64,000 bases of DNA from NCBI RefSeq assembly GCF_963966145.1, contig NC_091049.1, positions 15,252,001 through 15,316,000 of the forward strand, in the 5' to 3' direction. The notes beneath the pieces were generated by a model. That model worked only from the letters and a program-made list of their open reading frames with translations, was not told the origin of the DNA and ran no database searches. This DNA comes from Tenebrio molitor. Its lineage: Eukaryota; Arthropoda; Insecta; Coleoptera; Tenebrionidae. Made by a program: the position numbers and the translations under genes. Position 1 is the stretch's first letter. Each line of letters begins with the position of its first letter. Positions 30,987 through 41,517 of this stretch are shown piece by piece.

Positions 30987-33900
30987 TCACGGTGGTTCAT
31001 AGTCCGGGTGGACGGGTTTTAGTTCTTGAACATGCCAGATACCCTTGTTGTTTCCGTGTTCATCCGCCAACTCGTAAGTCCAAGATCCACATTTGCGACT
31101 GATCACGAACGGTCCGATATATTTGGGTCCTAATTTAGCGCTGTAATTGGCGGTCGCGTCCGACAGACTTTTATCTTTGCGCCAAACTTGCTGACCCACC
31201 AGGTACTGTACCGGCCTTCTACGTAAATCGTAGACGCGTTTGTCGCGCTCGTGCGCCGTCTTTAATTTCGCCGCGATGTCCTGGTACAGTTTCCGGAAGC
31301 CAACGAGTCGTTTCCTGGTGGTCGAGTCTGGATTGTCGTCGGATGCTGGTATCGGGTGATCGAATTCGCTACCCAGCAATTTGTGTTCCCTCCCGAAGTT
31401 GGTGAAATAGGGGGTGTAACCGGTAGTTTCGTGACGCGAGGTACGAATTGCGCATCCGATGGCCGCTAAGTTGTCTGCCCAGCGTCGGTGGTCGTGCTTG
31501 ACGGTGGTGGCGATCATGGTCTTGACGGTCGCGTTAACGCGTTCAGTGGGGTCGGAACGTGGATAGTACAGCGGCGTGTAAGATAGCGTCACCTGATAGT
31601 CATCACAGAGCTTCCGAAATTCTTTACTGCGCATCTGGGTACCGTTGTCGCAGATGAGATATTTTGGGGCGCCGTAAACGAGAAAAATTCCCTCTTCGAC
31701 GCATTGGGTCAGAAGCTTTGCGGAACCGTTCCTTACCGGAAACAAAACAACGTACTTGGAGAAGTGATCGGTAACTACCAAGGTATGAGTGTAGCCTTTC
31801 GCCGAACGGGGAAATGGACCTATATAATCGAGACTGATCATCTGCCAAGGGGAACTTATGGACGGCCTTCCTCCCATTAACCCTGCGGGGGCCTTGCGCT
31901 CTACTTTGTACTGCGCGCAGATCTTGCACCCTCTCACATACTTCACGACGTCCGCTCGCATCCCTGGCCAGAAGTAAAGACTGCGGATCTTCCAGAACGT
32001 TTTATAAATTCCTACGTGACCGGAAGCGGGAACGTCGTGAAATCGCTTGAGGATTTCGGACCGGTAGTCCTTGGGAACTACTTTTTTCCAGGAGTCCGCC
32101 TCGTCGCACAGCTCCGGAATTTTGCATTTGCTGTACTTGAGCAGCACACCGCTCTCGACTCGGAACGAGGGGAATTTATCCGGAAAGCGAGCGACTTGAC
32201 CGATCAGGTTCGCATACCATCGATCCGTGGTGTTCGAAAAATTTTCCGCCGTCGCCGAATCTACCGAAACCGGCACACTACGGGAGAGCATGTCCGGAAT
32301 GACGTGATCTTTGCCCTTGCGATGCACCAGCTCGAAATCATAAGGTTGCAACCTCAATGCCCAACGCGCCAAGCGTCCTTGTGGGTCCTTCAACCGATTA
32401 AGCCACAAGAGACTATGGTGGTCGGTGACAACGACGAAGTGCACACCTTCCAGATAGTGGCGCAACTTTTCTACCGCCCAGATAACAGCGAGGCACTCGC
32501 GTTCCGTGGTGGAATAATTACGCTCCTGACGGGTCAGCGAACGCGAGAGGTAGCAGATTGCGCGCTCCCCATCGTCGAATTTTTGCGACAGGACCGCACC
32601 GATTCCGTAGGCGGACGCGTCGCATTGTAAGACGAACTGACGGTCGAAATCAGGGCAACTGAGAATGGGCGCGGTTATCAGACGCTCCCTGAGATTGCGA
32701 AAAGCGGTTTCGCATTCGTCCGACCAAGCGAACTTGATTTTCTTTTTCGTCAGGCGGCATAGTGGTGCGACGATCGACGAAAAGTTCGGTACGAATCTCC
32801 GATACCACGAGGCTGTACCTATAAACCGACGAACTTCCGTGGCGTTTGCGGGTCGAGGGACGTCCAAAATGGCCTGCACCTTTTCCGGGTCGGGCCGTAA
32901 GCCGTACTGATCAACCACGTACCCTAAATATCTTAGTTGCGGCCTGCAAAATTGACATTTCTCGGCACTCACAATCAAACCGGCGGTACGGAGACGATTC
33001 AAAACGGTCTCCAACGCGTTCATGTGGGTCCCAAAGTCCTGGGAAACGACGATGATATCGTCCAGGAAGACGAACACCGAGGGTTGCAATTCCGGACCGA
33101 GGACTCGATCAATGATACGTTGCCACGTAGCGGGGGCTCCGGTCAAACCGAACGGCATGCGCTTGAACTGGTACAAGCCACGACCCGGTACAGTAAAGGC
33201 TGTGTACTCGCGAGACTCTGGCGTCAGTCTAACCTGCCAGAAAGCGCTTTTCACGTCCAACGAGCTGATGTACTTGGCGTCGCGTAAACGATCCAGGATG
33301 GAGGATACGTACGGTAAAGGATACGCGTCCTTTTTGGTCACGGCGTTGAGCTGTCGAAAATCCACGCAAAACCGATAAGTGTCGTCCTTCTTCTTGACCA
33401 GACAAACTGGTGACGACCAAGGACTTTTCGACGGCTCAATGACATCCAGCTCGAGCATTTTCCGCAACTCCTCGTCTATGATTTTCTGTTTGTGCGGAGA
33501 CACAGGGTAGTAGCGCTGTTTTATGGGTCTGGTTCCGGGCAACAACTCAATGTGGTGTTGGTCGACGTCCGTACAACCGATAGGGCGGGTGTGGTGCAAT
33601 TCCGACTCCACCAGCCTCTCTAACGCGTGTTGTTGCTCGCTGCTCAACGCGTGGCGGCTCTGAATACTATGGACTCGCGCGGACTCGACGTCCTTAGAAA
33701 AGCGCCAAACATCCTGTCTCAAGTCCGGGACTATGTCCATGGACTTCCAAAAATCTATCCCGAGTATTAGATAATGAGGAACGTCGGGAACGATTAGTAC
33801 GTCCAGGACATGCACTTTGTCGAGCAGCTGGACCGGTGCTCGAACGAATCCGAGACAATCACATTTCGCGCCGTTGGCCACCGTACATTGCGTCTTTGTC

Positions 33901-34172
33901 TTATTTAACCGAACTCCGCTACGTTCCAAGATCGACCAGCCGCCTCCACCCAACAACGTGTGTGAGGCACCGGAATCCAACAGACCTCTGAAGGGGTGCC
34001 CGAAAATCGACACTTCCAGATACGGACGTTCGTCACCCTTGGCGTGCTGCAAGATATAATCGAGAAGGAATTTGCTCCGCAGATGTTCGGCGTCGGTTGC
34101 GCTCACGGGACGGGGGACACTATCGCAACCCGCTAGCGGCCTCCCTTGGCGTTTCCCGAACAATTGGGGCAA
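30987..34172 (-). CDS. Retrotransposon B Pol polyprotein (PR-RT-RH-IN)
   Basis: The open frame is 1,061 codons and covers all Ty3/gypsy enzymes in order. The aspartic protease has LLDSGASHTLLG (Asp at ~66). RT spans about 240-420, with SLDVKSAFWQVRL, MPFGLTGAPATWQR and catalytic FLDD (~370). RNase H spans about 510-630 (CDAS, ECLAVIWA, TDHHSLLW). Integrase has an HHCC zinc module (H712, H719, C749, C752) and the catalytic set D782 (LDYIGPF), D842 (CDNGTQ) and E877 (PTERVN). It ends in a chromatin-side C-terminal region with GPFVISRK. The frame lies -1 relative to gag and overlaps its 3' end, so Pol is probably made as a Gag-Pol fusion by frameshifting. The first codon shown is not an ATG; no independent start is expected. 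No disabling mutation is seen. Confidence 0.93.
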   Translation of the reverse strand: MPQLFGKRQGRPLAGCDSVPRPVSATDAEHLRSKFLLDYILQHAKGDERPYLEVSIFGHPFRGLLDSGASHTLLGGGGWSILERSGVRLNKTKTQCTVANGAKCDCLGFVRAPVQLLDKVHVLDVLIVPDVPHYLILGIDFWKSMDIVPDLRQDVWRFSKDVESARVHSIQSRHALSSEQQHALERLVESELHHTRPIGCTDVDQHHIELLPGTRPIKQRYYPVSPHKQKIIDEELRKMLELDVIEPSKSPWSSPVCLVKKKDDTYRFCVDFRQLNAVTKKDAYPLPYVSSILDRLRDAKYISSLDVKSAFWQVRLTPESREYTAFTVPGRGLYQFKRMPFGLTGAPATWQRIIDRVLGPELQPSVFVFLDDIIVVSQDFGTHMNALETVLNRLRTAGLIVSAEKCQFCRPQLRYLGYVVDQYGLRPDPEKVQAILDVPRPANATEVRRFIGTASWYRRFVPNFSSIVAPLCRLTKKKIKFAWSDECETAFRNLRERLITAPILSCPDFDRQFVLQCDASAYGIGAVLSQKFDDGERAICYLSRSLTRQERNYSTTERECLAVIWAVEKLRHYLEGVHFVVVTDHHSLLWLNRLKDPQGRLARWALRLQPYDFELVHRKGKDHVIPDMLSRSVPVSVDSATAENFSNTTDRWYANLIGQVARFPDKFPSFRVESGVLLKYSKCKIPELCDEADSWKKVVPKDYRSEILKRFHDVPASGHVGIYKTFWKIRSLYFWPGMRADVVKYVRGCKICAQYKVERKAPAGLMGGRPSISSPWQMISLDYIGPFPRSAKGYTHTLVVTDHFSKYVVLFPVRNGSAKLLTQCVEEGIFLVYGAPKYLICDNGTQMRSKEFRKLCDDYQVTLSYTPLYYPRSDPTERVNATVKTMIATTVKHDHRRWADNLAAIGCAIRTSRHETTGYTPYFTNFGREHKLLGSEFDHPIPASDDNPDSTTRKRLVGFRKLYQDIAAKLKTAHERDKRVYDLRRRPVQYLVGQQVWRKDKSLSDATANYSAKLGPKYIGPFVISRKCGSWTYELADEHGNNKGIWHVQELKPVHPDYEPP

Positions 34173-35488
34173 TTCCGAACGGTGTGATCCGGCTTACCGC
34201 AGCGGTAACAAGGTAGTTTCTTCGGAGCAGGACACTTGCTGCGGATGTGGCCCAATTTCTGGCAATTCCAGCACGTCACGTTCTGGCGATTCGGCGAGGC
34301 CGAGCTAGAGGGTTCATCGGTGGACGCGATGGCTGCCGTACTTGGTCCGGAGGAAACGTACGCCAGATCTGGCTCCAAAAATTTTCGATTCTTGCGCGTC
34401 ACGGGCGGAACAAACGACTCGACGGATGCCTTGCGAGCCTCCAACGCGCGACCGATCCCCAACAACTCGTCGCGCGATCTAACGGGATGTACGCCGATTT
34501 GGCTCTGATAGAAAGGCGACAAATTCCGGAGGATGATCTTTAATCGCACCGGCTCCGCGACTTTGATGGTCAGTCGATCGAAGAGGCTGTCCATCACCGC
34601 CAGGTAGAGACCTATCGTCTCGTCCGATCCTTGCGTCCGTTGGCGGATCTCGTCGAACAGGCGATCGTTATAGTCAGCCGGCTGGAATTGCCCACGCAGC
34701 AACGTAACGAGCGAATTCCAATCGGTGGCGTTTTTCCGGTTCGCACGGTACCAGATCAAAGCCTTACCGGAGAATAAGTCGATGGCGCAATCGAAGAGGT
34801 CTTGCTTCGTCGCGTGTCGGGCCACCATCAGCTCTTCCACCCGCGCGAGAAATGCGCTCAACGACATATCTCGATCGTCTCCCGAGTACTTTACATTCCA
34901 CTTAGAAATCGGTACCGACGGTGGACGCTGCACGGTGGGACTAGACGCGGCTCGCGGAGTGACTGGAGTTCCCACGGCTCCATCCACATCATCATCCGCG
35001 CTCGAAGTTTCGTCACCTGAACCTTCCATCAAATCGACGTCGACGACGCCCGCGGATTGGTTCAGACTCGATCTTTCGCGTCGTCTAGCTTTCGAGTTCG
35101 CCGTCGAATGCAAATTGAGGAGACTCACGATCAACCGAGACTTCCGCGACTCCTCAGCCGCCTCAGTAGCGCGAGACTTATTCACACGACCGAGCGCGTG
35201 CGCGATCTTGCTTATGATCTTCGCATAGGTCGCGTCCCGAACACCTTCGAAAGACTCTACTAAACCTCCTATTTCGTCCAAATTTTGGGCCACCGCTGTG
35301 ACATCCTCCTCAAAGGTATAGGGATGGTCGGGATAGGTCAGTGGAGTAGGAGACTTTTCCAGCCTCAACAAATTGCGGAGGGTCTTCCGCATCTCCGCGA
35401 CGGTTGCCAATCCTACGATACCTCGTATCTCTAATTCGTAGGACAGCTCGTCCGAAGCCAACCTATTGACCTCAAACTTTAAGGCCAT
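34133..35488 (-). CDS. Retrotransposon B Gag
   Basis: The 451-codon Gag starts at MALKFEVNR. A helical, charged N-terminal region and a Ser/acidic linker (DLMEGSGDETSSADDD) precede a capsid-like domain around residues 205-340 (WNVKYSGDDRDMSLSAFLAR, DWNSLVTLLRGQF, RTQGSDETIGLYLAVMDSLF). Two CCHC zinc knuckles close the protein: CWNCQKLGHIRSKC and CYRCGKPDHTVRNC. Gag assembles the particle and packages element RNA. The pol frame overlaps its last codons. The start ATG is ~210 bp inside the primer-binding site, a normal leader length. The frame is uninterrupted. Confidence 0.92.
   Translation of the reverse strand: MALKFEVNRLASDELSYELEIRGIVGLATVAEMRKTLRNLLRLEKSPTPLTYPDHPYTFEEDVTAVAQNLDEIGGLVESFEGVRDATYAKIISKIAHALGRVNKSRATEAAEESRKSRLIVSLLNLHSTANSKARRRERSSLNQSAGVVDVDLMEGSGDETSSADDDVDGAVGTPVTPRAASSPTVQRPPSVPISKWNVKYSGDDRDMSLSAFLARVEELMVARHATKQDLFDCAIDLFSGKALIWYRANRKNATDWNSLVTLLRGQFQPADYNDRLFDEIRQRTQGSDETIGLYLAVMDSLFDRLTIKVAEPVRLKIILRNLSPFYQSQIGVHPVRSRDELLGIGRALEARKASVESFVPPVTRKNRKFLEPDLAYVSSGPSTAAIASTDEPSSSASPNRQNVTCWNCQKLGHIRSKCPAPKKLPCYRCGKPDHTVRNCPNCSGNAKGGR
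34151..34157 (-). promoter_or_regulatory. Programmed -1 frameshift site GGGAAAC
   Basis: In the gag frame the bases read G GGA AAC, a canonical X-XXY-YYZ slippery heptamer, seven codons before the gag stop and inside the gag-pol overlap. Pol is in exactly the -1 frame. Downstream, GGTTGCG and CGCAACC can form a 7-bp stem about 20 nt after the heptamer. This would set the Gag to Gag-Pol ratio. Confidence 0.75.
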
Positions 35489-35697
35489 CTCGAAAATGAT
35501 CCGTACTCACACGCAACCACGTAGATCAACTAATTTCACAAATGAATAAAATGACTAAAGAAGGACGCAGACGTGCACAACGGAAAGGAGCGACTTGCTT
35601 CCGCTCTAAGTCAACTAGTGGTACACTCTAACACAATACGAGACATCGAACAGTAACAAATCCTTGTACCAGGAAATCAAAATTTTGTTGACGCTGG

Positions 35698-35714
35698 CCC
35701 CACGTTGGGCGCCA
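35698..35714 (-). other. Primer-binding site (tRNA-Lys)
   Basis: TGGCGCCCAACGTGGGG on the minus strand lies 4 bp after the 5' LTR. It is complementary to the 3' end of insect tRNA-Lys(CUU) (CCCCACGTTGGGCG plus CCA), so minus-strand synthesis is probably primed by that tRNA. Confidence 0.85.
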
Positions 35715-35718
35715 AAAT

Positions 35719-37812
35719 TGCCACGATATTTTTCTAATTTGGGTCGGCGGTTGGCAATTGTTGCCGGTAGCTCAGTTTTGGGCGGGGTAAGCGAACGAAT
35801 TAGCCAGACCCGAAAGACAAGAAGATAAGGGCGCCAGGATCCTCCGGCACTGATGCTTCGGGAGTATCCGGATCCGACGATACTCCGGGGCCGATACCCG
35901 AAAAGAAACACACGTGTCCCAGTTAACAAATTTAATCAAATTAGATCCTCTGGTACAATAAATATTTACGATAGGTGAACATAAAAAAATAATGTGTACA
36001 ATTGATTGTTGGTAAAAAAAAATAATAATAAAATTACTGTTCGATGTTCGATTGCAGCAAACAAAAAAATTCAAGGAACGGTCCTGACCGGTAACGCACA
36101 AAATAAATTAAAACTAAAGATGAAATTCCCGCGAGCCGCCGACGATACTTGTACAAGCTCGGTGTGACCGCAAAACAAACGGTATCGAATTAAAACGCAA
36201 CTCTTAAGTTACCGGCGTCGGATTTACAAATAATATTGTCAAAAAAAAAAATTTGAATTCCAAATTACACACACACACAAGATAAAACACGCGACACAAG
36301 AGAGAGAGATAGTGACACAAAAGAAGAGACGTTATCTCCTTGCCGAAAAAAACGGCTGCGGCCTCGAGAGAGGAGATACCCGGCACGAGCAAAATGGAGG
36401 CTCTGTTCCTGTAGGCGCGATATGATATTCGGGAACGATCTGACCTGAGCCTCCTGCGTCGTCCTTCGGCGTCCTGTGGGGTTCGCGGCTCGGCGGTCCT
36501 GCTGCCGTTGAGGCCGCTGCTGATTCCGGTGGAGATGAAAAAAAGAAGGCCAGAAAAACAGGAAACTCGACGGATCCGCTGGAACGGGTCCGGCAAAAGG
36601 TCCTCGTAAGAGATCCGCTTAAAAGACCCTTTCATAGAAAGAAGAGAACGCCATTAGGTAACGTACGACGGGAAAACTATGACTTACTCAGTCGGCGTGA
36701 GGTCTTTTTTTTTTTGGGGCGACGAAAAGCCAAAAAAAAAGTCCGTGACTCCCAAGATCCGGAAATTCCGATAGAGTTGGGGTTCCAAAAGGTACGCTAT
36801 CCAGCACAAAACGAAGAACCACGCAACTCTTCTGACGGGCACAGGAGACTTCGTGAAAATCCCGAAAATCGGTGCGATCCACAAGAAAACGCTGCCACGA
36901 AGTTCACCCAGTCACGGTACTTTTTCGAAAGAGGAAGAGTGGCATCGAAACGCGAACTTATCGCCTTGCCCAAAAAAGTCTAACCAGTCTCGGTGAAGGA
37001 AAACAGACCTTAACAGCTGTCGACCGAAGGAATATCGAGAACCGACAGGTGCGTGCGTGGTCGAATTTTTGACGCGCGACAGCGGGACCGAGATAGGTTA
37101 GAAAAATCAAAACAAAGGCACCAAAAGGCCTACGCCGTCGATCGTCGATGAAAACCGTCGATCGAGACCGTCTCCAGGTGTTTTGGGAGATGAAGGGAGT
37201 TCCGTGAAAGAAGGAGAAAAAAAAAATGTCCAGGGACGAGAAGGTGAAGGGAATTTATGGAGTTGGTGTCAAAAAAAAAGGGAAAGGTAAGTGAACGGTA
37301 CATTCAGAAGACCTACTCAACTCCGATAAACTCTAGGCCGTGAAGAAAGAAGAAGATAGGAAAGAGCGAAATTTTTCTGGCGAAGGGCCAAGGTTCGCGA
37401 CCTGACAAACCCGACGGTATATAGCTACCGCCCCGCTGAAATTGTGAGGATAAGGGCACGATTCCAGCTGCCTCTTCAGCTGGGGCCAAACGAAAAGAAA
37501 ACGAAGAAAAGCCGACAAGGAAAACCAAAAGAGAAGGCAAGGTAGAAAGGATTAACGACAACGACAAGCGAACGGGAGGATGAGGGATCGGGAACGAAAA
37601 GACACAAACAAAACGGTCGCGGTAACATGCGATTACTCTCAGCCTAACTGCGAGCGAGAGTTTACTGAATTCGTTACTTTTAAGGTTACTTTCGAGGTGT
37701 TCGAGTAACGATGGTGCATCCCCAAGCATTAGTGGAACCCATGGGCCTTCCACTCCGGCCAAATCCGCAAAAAAACGAAAAACGAACGGAATGAAATTTT
37801 CGAACCGTGACA
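35719..37812 (-). repeat. Retrotransposon B 5' LTR
   Basis: Partner of 28821-30910. On the minus strand it starts TGTCACGGTTCG and ends CGTGGCA. It should contain the promoter and poly(A) signals. Confidence 0.93.
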
Positions 37813-37845
37813 ATTTACAATCGCGCGGCGATTTAAATCGTAACA
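37813..37845 (-). repeat. Probable older LTR, 5' tip
   Basis: On the minus strand this begins TGTTACGATTTAAATCGCCG, the start of a gypsy-type LTR whose remainder is at 28469-28820 on the other side of retrotransposon B. Confidence 0.45.
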
Positions 37846-37873
37846 GTACCTATCAGATATTTTATAGTAAACC

Positions 37874-38095
37874 TTGTTCACGTTGAGTTGAACATTTCAA
37901 GGTCAAATACTTTAATTTTTTGGCTCTGTAATTATGTTTTGTAAGTAGTGACATGCAGCTAACCAACATAATGCGATTTAGCAATGCTTAATCCAACGTG
38001 AACGGTGAACCTGCATGTCACTATTTACAAAACATAATTATAGAGCCAAAAAATAAAATTATTTGACCTTGAAATTGTCAACTCAACGTGAACAA
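37874..38095. mobile_element. Foldback element T, copy 2
   Basis: Arms of about 85 bp (TTGTTCACGTTGAGTTGAAC...GACATGCA and the inverse ending GTTCAACTCAACGTGAACAA-like) enclose a ~50 bp loop that itself contains AACGTGAACGGTGAAC. Ends match the smaller element at 24820. Confidence 0.75.
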
Positions 38096-38211
38096 CATAT
38101 AGCTAATAGTTATTTGTGTATAAAAAAGATATAAATAAGTCTCTGTTATTATATTTAAAGGAGGGAGATCTGGTGGTATTTCAGGGTATTTAAATCCATT
38201 AAATGTAGACA

Positions 38212-38580
38212 TCATAGGATTTTTTTTTTCAATAACGACTTCTTACACGTCAAGCACACAACAACTTCATTAATATCAACATTTGGTAATATATTATTGA
38301 TAATGTCGGTGTAATGAGGAGATATGGGCGATAAGTCATTCTGAAACCATAGGCGATCGCAAACGGAGCACGCATATCCAAAAGAATTGCCTGTAAATTT
38401 TTCGAACATTTTACGAGCACCTTCATGACGATCATAATTTTTGTATCGTAAAACAGCCTCGTTAGCTTGCTCAAACATCGATGGATTAACAATGATTGAC
38501 GTGTCTTCTATATTTGCCAAAATGGTACTGGTAATAGAGGAAGTTGGGGGATATTCGCGGGTTCTCCTACTTCCATTGAA
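38212..38580 (-). pseudogene. Helitron-type N-terminal Cys-rich fragment
   Basis: The minus-strand frame reads REYPPTSSITSTIL, IEDTSIIVNPSMFEQANEAV, FGYACSVCDRLWFQNDLSPI and VVVCLTCKKSLLKKK. The paired C-x2-C motifs (ACSVCDRLWF and CLTCKKSL) are characteristic of the region upstream of the Rep domain in insect Helitron proteins (annotated in many genomes as a DUF next to Helitron_like_N). The frame stops after the second pair and is blocked upstream by stops. No Rep HUH motif or helicase is present nearby. Assignment rests on motif memory. Confidence 0.5.
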
Positions 38581-39399
38581 TTCCTTTCAGCTACAAAAAT
38601 TACTTGTAAAATTATAATAATAGGTAACTATAAAAAGACGTTTATGATTTTTATTGACATGTTGCCTGCGATCAGCTGTAGTTCTTGAGCCCTTTGGTCG
38701 ACCAGCACCTTATCTTCAACCTCCATGTTGACCTTAAAGTTTACATGTGTAATTTAATTTAAATCAATTTTAAAAATATATAATGTTTTCTGGGTCTTCG
38801 TGAAGTGCGAATAAAAACTATATTGTGTTTCTCCTGTAACAAGAGTTTTTTATTGATGCCTAACAATTTTTCTTAATCTACCCATCACCAAATTTATTTA
38901 CAATATAAAACAATCTTACCTGTAACAAGAGAAACGGCATTAAAGCTATTATTCGCTTTCTTTCGTTTCGAACAATCTCGGAGGTTGGTCCCCTCTCTTG
39001 TTACAGGCTAACAACGACACGCCGCCATCTTTGTCGTCACATGTCGCGCGCGCCAAATTCAAATGTACCGAAGTACAAATTAAAAAGAACTAAAAAGAAG
39101 TACGACGAACTTTTTACAAATATAAACTGCCGCCGTAGAAGTAAACACCAGAAGTGACCAAGATAGGGCGCCCTCGAGGATCAAGACTGCGCGAGAACAG
39201 TAATTTTTGATTTGCATGGTTTTTCAGTTGGAATGTACTGGTTAGGGACTTCACTTGATTCCCAGTTCTTGAGCTGTGCAGACGTGATACGAGCGATAAC
39301 GGAATTTTCTGAGTGCAATTGAATAGTTTGTGTTACTGTTATAAATTGCCTAACGCGTACTTGCGGTATTGTCATTTGCTGGTAATCTGTTTAAAACAC
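38581..39399. other. No certain gene; CTGTAACAAGAG motif occurs three times
   Basis: CCTGTAACAAGAG occurs at about 38834 and 38931, and its inverse CTCTTGTTACAG at about 38994. Read on the minus strand each resembles a splice junction (TTGTTACAG before GTAAG or GAG). Short open stretches (for example 38640-38725 and 39181-39375 minus) have no recognisable domain. Confidence 0.35.
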
Positions 39400-40395
39400 C
39401 AGTCGCGTGGTGGACACGTGTGTACCACGGACAGGTGCGTCTCCATGGGTCGCCACCAGGTGGTGCGTTACAGTAAGGTAGTATAATAGTCTTCGCGACA
39501 GCACAGGCGCACAGGTATGTTATTTCTCTTTGTTATGCCGTTAGTTTCGGGAGACATCAAAATCGAGAGTATGTGAACATTTTGGGGTAAGGAAAAATCG
39601 TGTCAAGGTCAACGTCGCGGTAAAATACCGGGTAGACGGGAACCGTTGGGCGAGTCCACTTTTAAAGTTGAGTTAACAGGGGGGGGGGGGACCTGGGAAT
39701 CCGTTGGTCGCGTCTATTTTCAGAGGAAAAATCAGTTAGGGTGAAGCCGGTGGGCGAGCCCATTTTCAAATATTGGGCTAACAAGGGAATAACCGTCAAC
39801 CGATGATGTTGAGTCACCCATGAAAACAGAGAAACGGGTGTCCATCTAGGGAACGGCCATTCATTTGCCACAAGGAAAACCGGGGCACGTGTTTGGCCGA
39901 AGTTAAGCTGTAGACGCGTGGGACAGAGTTGCAATGAAAAACGAGTGCCTGCTACAAGAGCCGGACGTGGGGGGGCTGGTGTCATCTTGCAAGGCCCTTT
40001 CATGACGTGTGATCTTGGACGCAGAGTTGCTCGGCCGCCCCAGTGGACGGCCTCTGTTTCCTCATAATGCCATCTTTTGCAGTGGAGATTCGGAGGACAC
40101 AAGTCGGGGCACTGCACCCAAATCGAATGAGTTAGGTGTCGCAGGGACTTGGACGACCCAACGCAGATAGGGTAGAAATTGGGGGTCTGGGGGGCGAGGG
40201 CCAGGTTAATTCCGCGACCAGAAACCCGGAAGCTGAGAGTCAAGTGTCATAGTCTTCATTTATGTCAGAAATTGGAATCTTTGTATTGTTGCATAACCAG
40301 ATGTCATATGTTGTATTATTGAAAAGATTATGGTGCGCCATCGTTTGTGGATGATTTTTGGGGGCTTTACTCATCCCATTTACAGTGTCTATTTG
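39400..40395. repeat. Unclassified ~1-kb repeat D, copy 1
   Basis: Non-coding and GC-richer than its surroundings, with a G12 run (39679-39690) and several internal near-repeats of CCGTTGGGCGAGTCCA. It ends GATGATTTTTGGGGGCTTTA, then CATCCCATTTACAGTGTCTA. Copy 2 at 48195-49240 is co-linear across the whole length but clearly diverged. Confidence 0.75.
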
Positions 40396-41517
40396 TAATA
40401 GTTAATCAGTTTTTAACACATATGTATAGACAGCTCTCAATACTTCTTCGGCTAATGCATCGCATTAATATGGCTTCCGGCACATCTTCCTTGAGGTGTG
40501 AAAAAAAACTGTTTTTAGACTCTGTCATGACACTGGTCCCGTCACAAGCTACACCAATTACATTGTTAATCGGAATAGCAAACTTATTTAATCAATTTTT
40601 AATTCTCCATATAACTGTTTAGCACTACAATCTTTTGCATCCATATCAAGGAGCTCCAACAATTTAGTCTCTATCATACCTGAGATTTTACTCGGATATT
40701 TAGCTAAAAGGCATACATTTTTTTTGTCACCAATGTCGGTGGACTCATCAATCAACACTGCAACCTCAGTTTCTTTTAACTGTGCAACAAGTTCTGCTGT
40801 TTCCTGCTTGCATATTACATTCTTTATAATCTCTCTGCATTTTGTTGTTTTTAATTTTGTATCTTATACAATGTTACTGTCAGGAACGAATTTCTTTAAG
40901 TAGATCTGTAAAGTAGTCCACAGCCATAAATGCAACATTACGTTCATATTATAATTTCTGCTTTTTTTACCAGCATGTCGTGGTCATCATTTTTCTTTGA
41001 ATGAAATGTTGAACAACGTGGTGTCATGTTCAAAGCAGCAATTTTTTTTTATGTTTTGCTCCGTTTGCATGCTTATCCAGCTCGCTGGTCCCTGCACTAA
41101 ATTCTTTTGCACAAGCAACACATCTCAAAATAACATTAAGTCACATCTCACACTTTGTAAGTGTGAATGTACCTACTATCGGTGGAGTTAAAAAACTGGG
41201 ACAAACATCAAATTTGTATCAAGTCAAAAATCACAAATACACATCGTGTAAATTCTCATTCTTACTTCCGAACGATTAATCATTTTTGTGAAAATTAAGG
41301 TTGCAAATTGCCAATGGACACTTGCAACTGAATGTTAATATCTATTAGATTTCCTACTTTTGTTTGGATTCTCACATTTTCCAAGCAGACCTTTGTATTT
41401 TGGGTTCTGTAGTCAACCTTCTTGAAATGTTTTCTTTCCTCGAAGTCGTACACGTTTTATTTTTTTAGAACATGGTTCTTTTGAACTCGATTCAGTTGAA
41501 TCTTCGGTTGAACTCAT
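40396..41517 (-). pseudogene. hAT transposase pseudogene (BED finger, RNase H-like core)
   Basis: On the minus strand the N-terminus starts MSSTEDSTESSSKEP and contains a basic stretch KKIKRVRLRGKK. A BED-type finger follows at about 41030-41165 (CVACAKEFSAGTSELDKH then GAKH). Later, in broken frames, are DESTDIGDKKNVCLL-like sequence (STDIGDKKNVCLLAKYPSK), ETKLLELLDMDAKDCSAKQL, and NVIGVACDGTSVMTESKNSF with SHLKEDVPEAILMRCIS. These correspond to the D-x-STD and FA-DGA--M motifs of hAT transposases of the zinc-finger 862/SCAN-like (DUF4371) group. Multiple stops and frameshifts, and the dimerisation domain is missing. Repeat D copy 1 abuts its 3' end. Confidence 0.75.

Larger units (their letters stand above)
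28821..37812 (-). mobile_element. Ty3/gypsy LTR retrotransposon B (apparently intact)
   Basis: The 8,992-bp element has two ~2.09-kb LTRs (28821-30910 and 35719-37812) with TG...CA ends and a perfect 4-bp TSD ATTT (28817-28820, 37813-37816). On the minus strand it has a primer-binding site complementary to tRNA-Lys, gag (451 codons), pol (1,061 codons) in the -1 frame, and a polypurine tract. There is no envelope gene. Both frames are open. The LTRs differ by roughly ten substitutions plus homopolymer indels by eye. The whole element is clearly more GC-rich than its surroundings. Confidence 0.95.

Noticed and set aside
32016..33378. Several 70-200 codon plus-strand frames opposite pol
   Set aside because: They are antisense shadows of the GC-rich pol gene with no independent motif.
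34236..35263. Plus-strand frames opposite gag
   Set aside because: Antisense shadows of gag.
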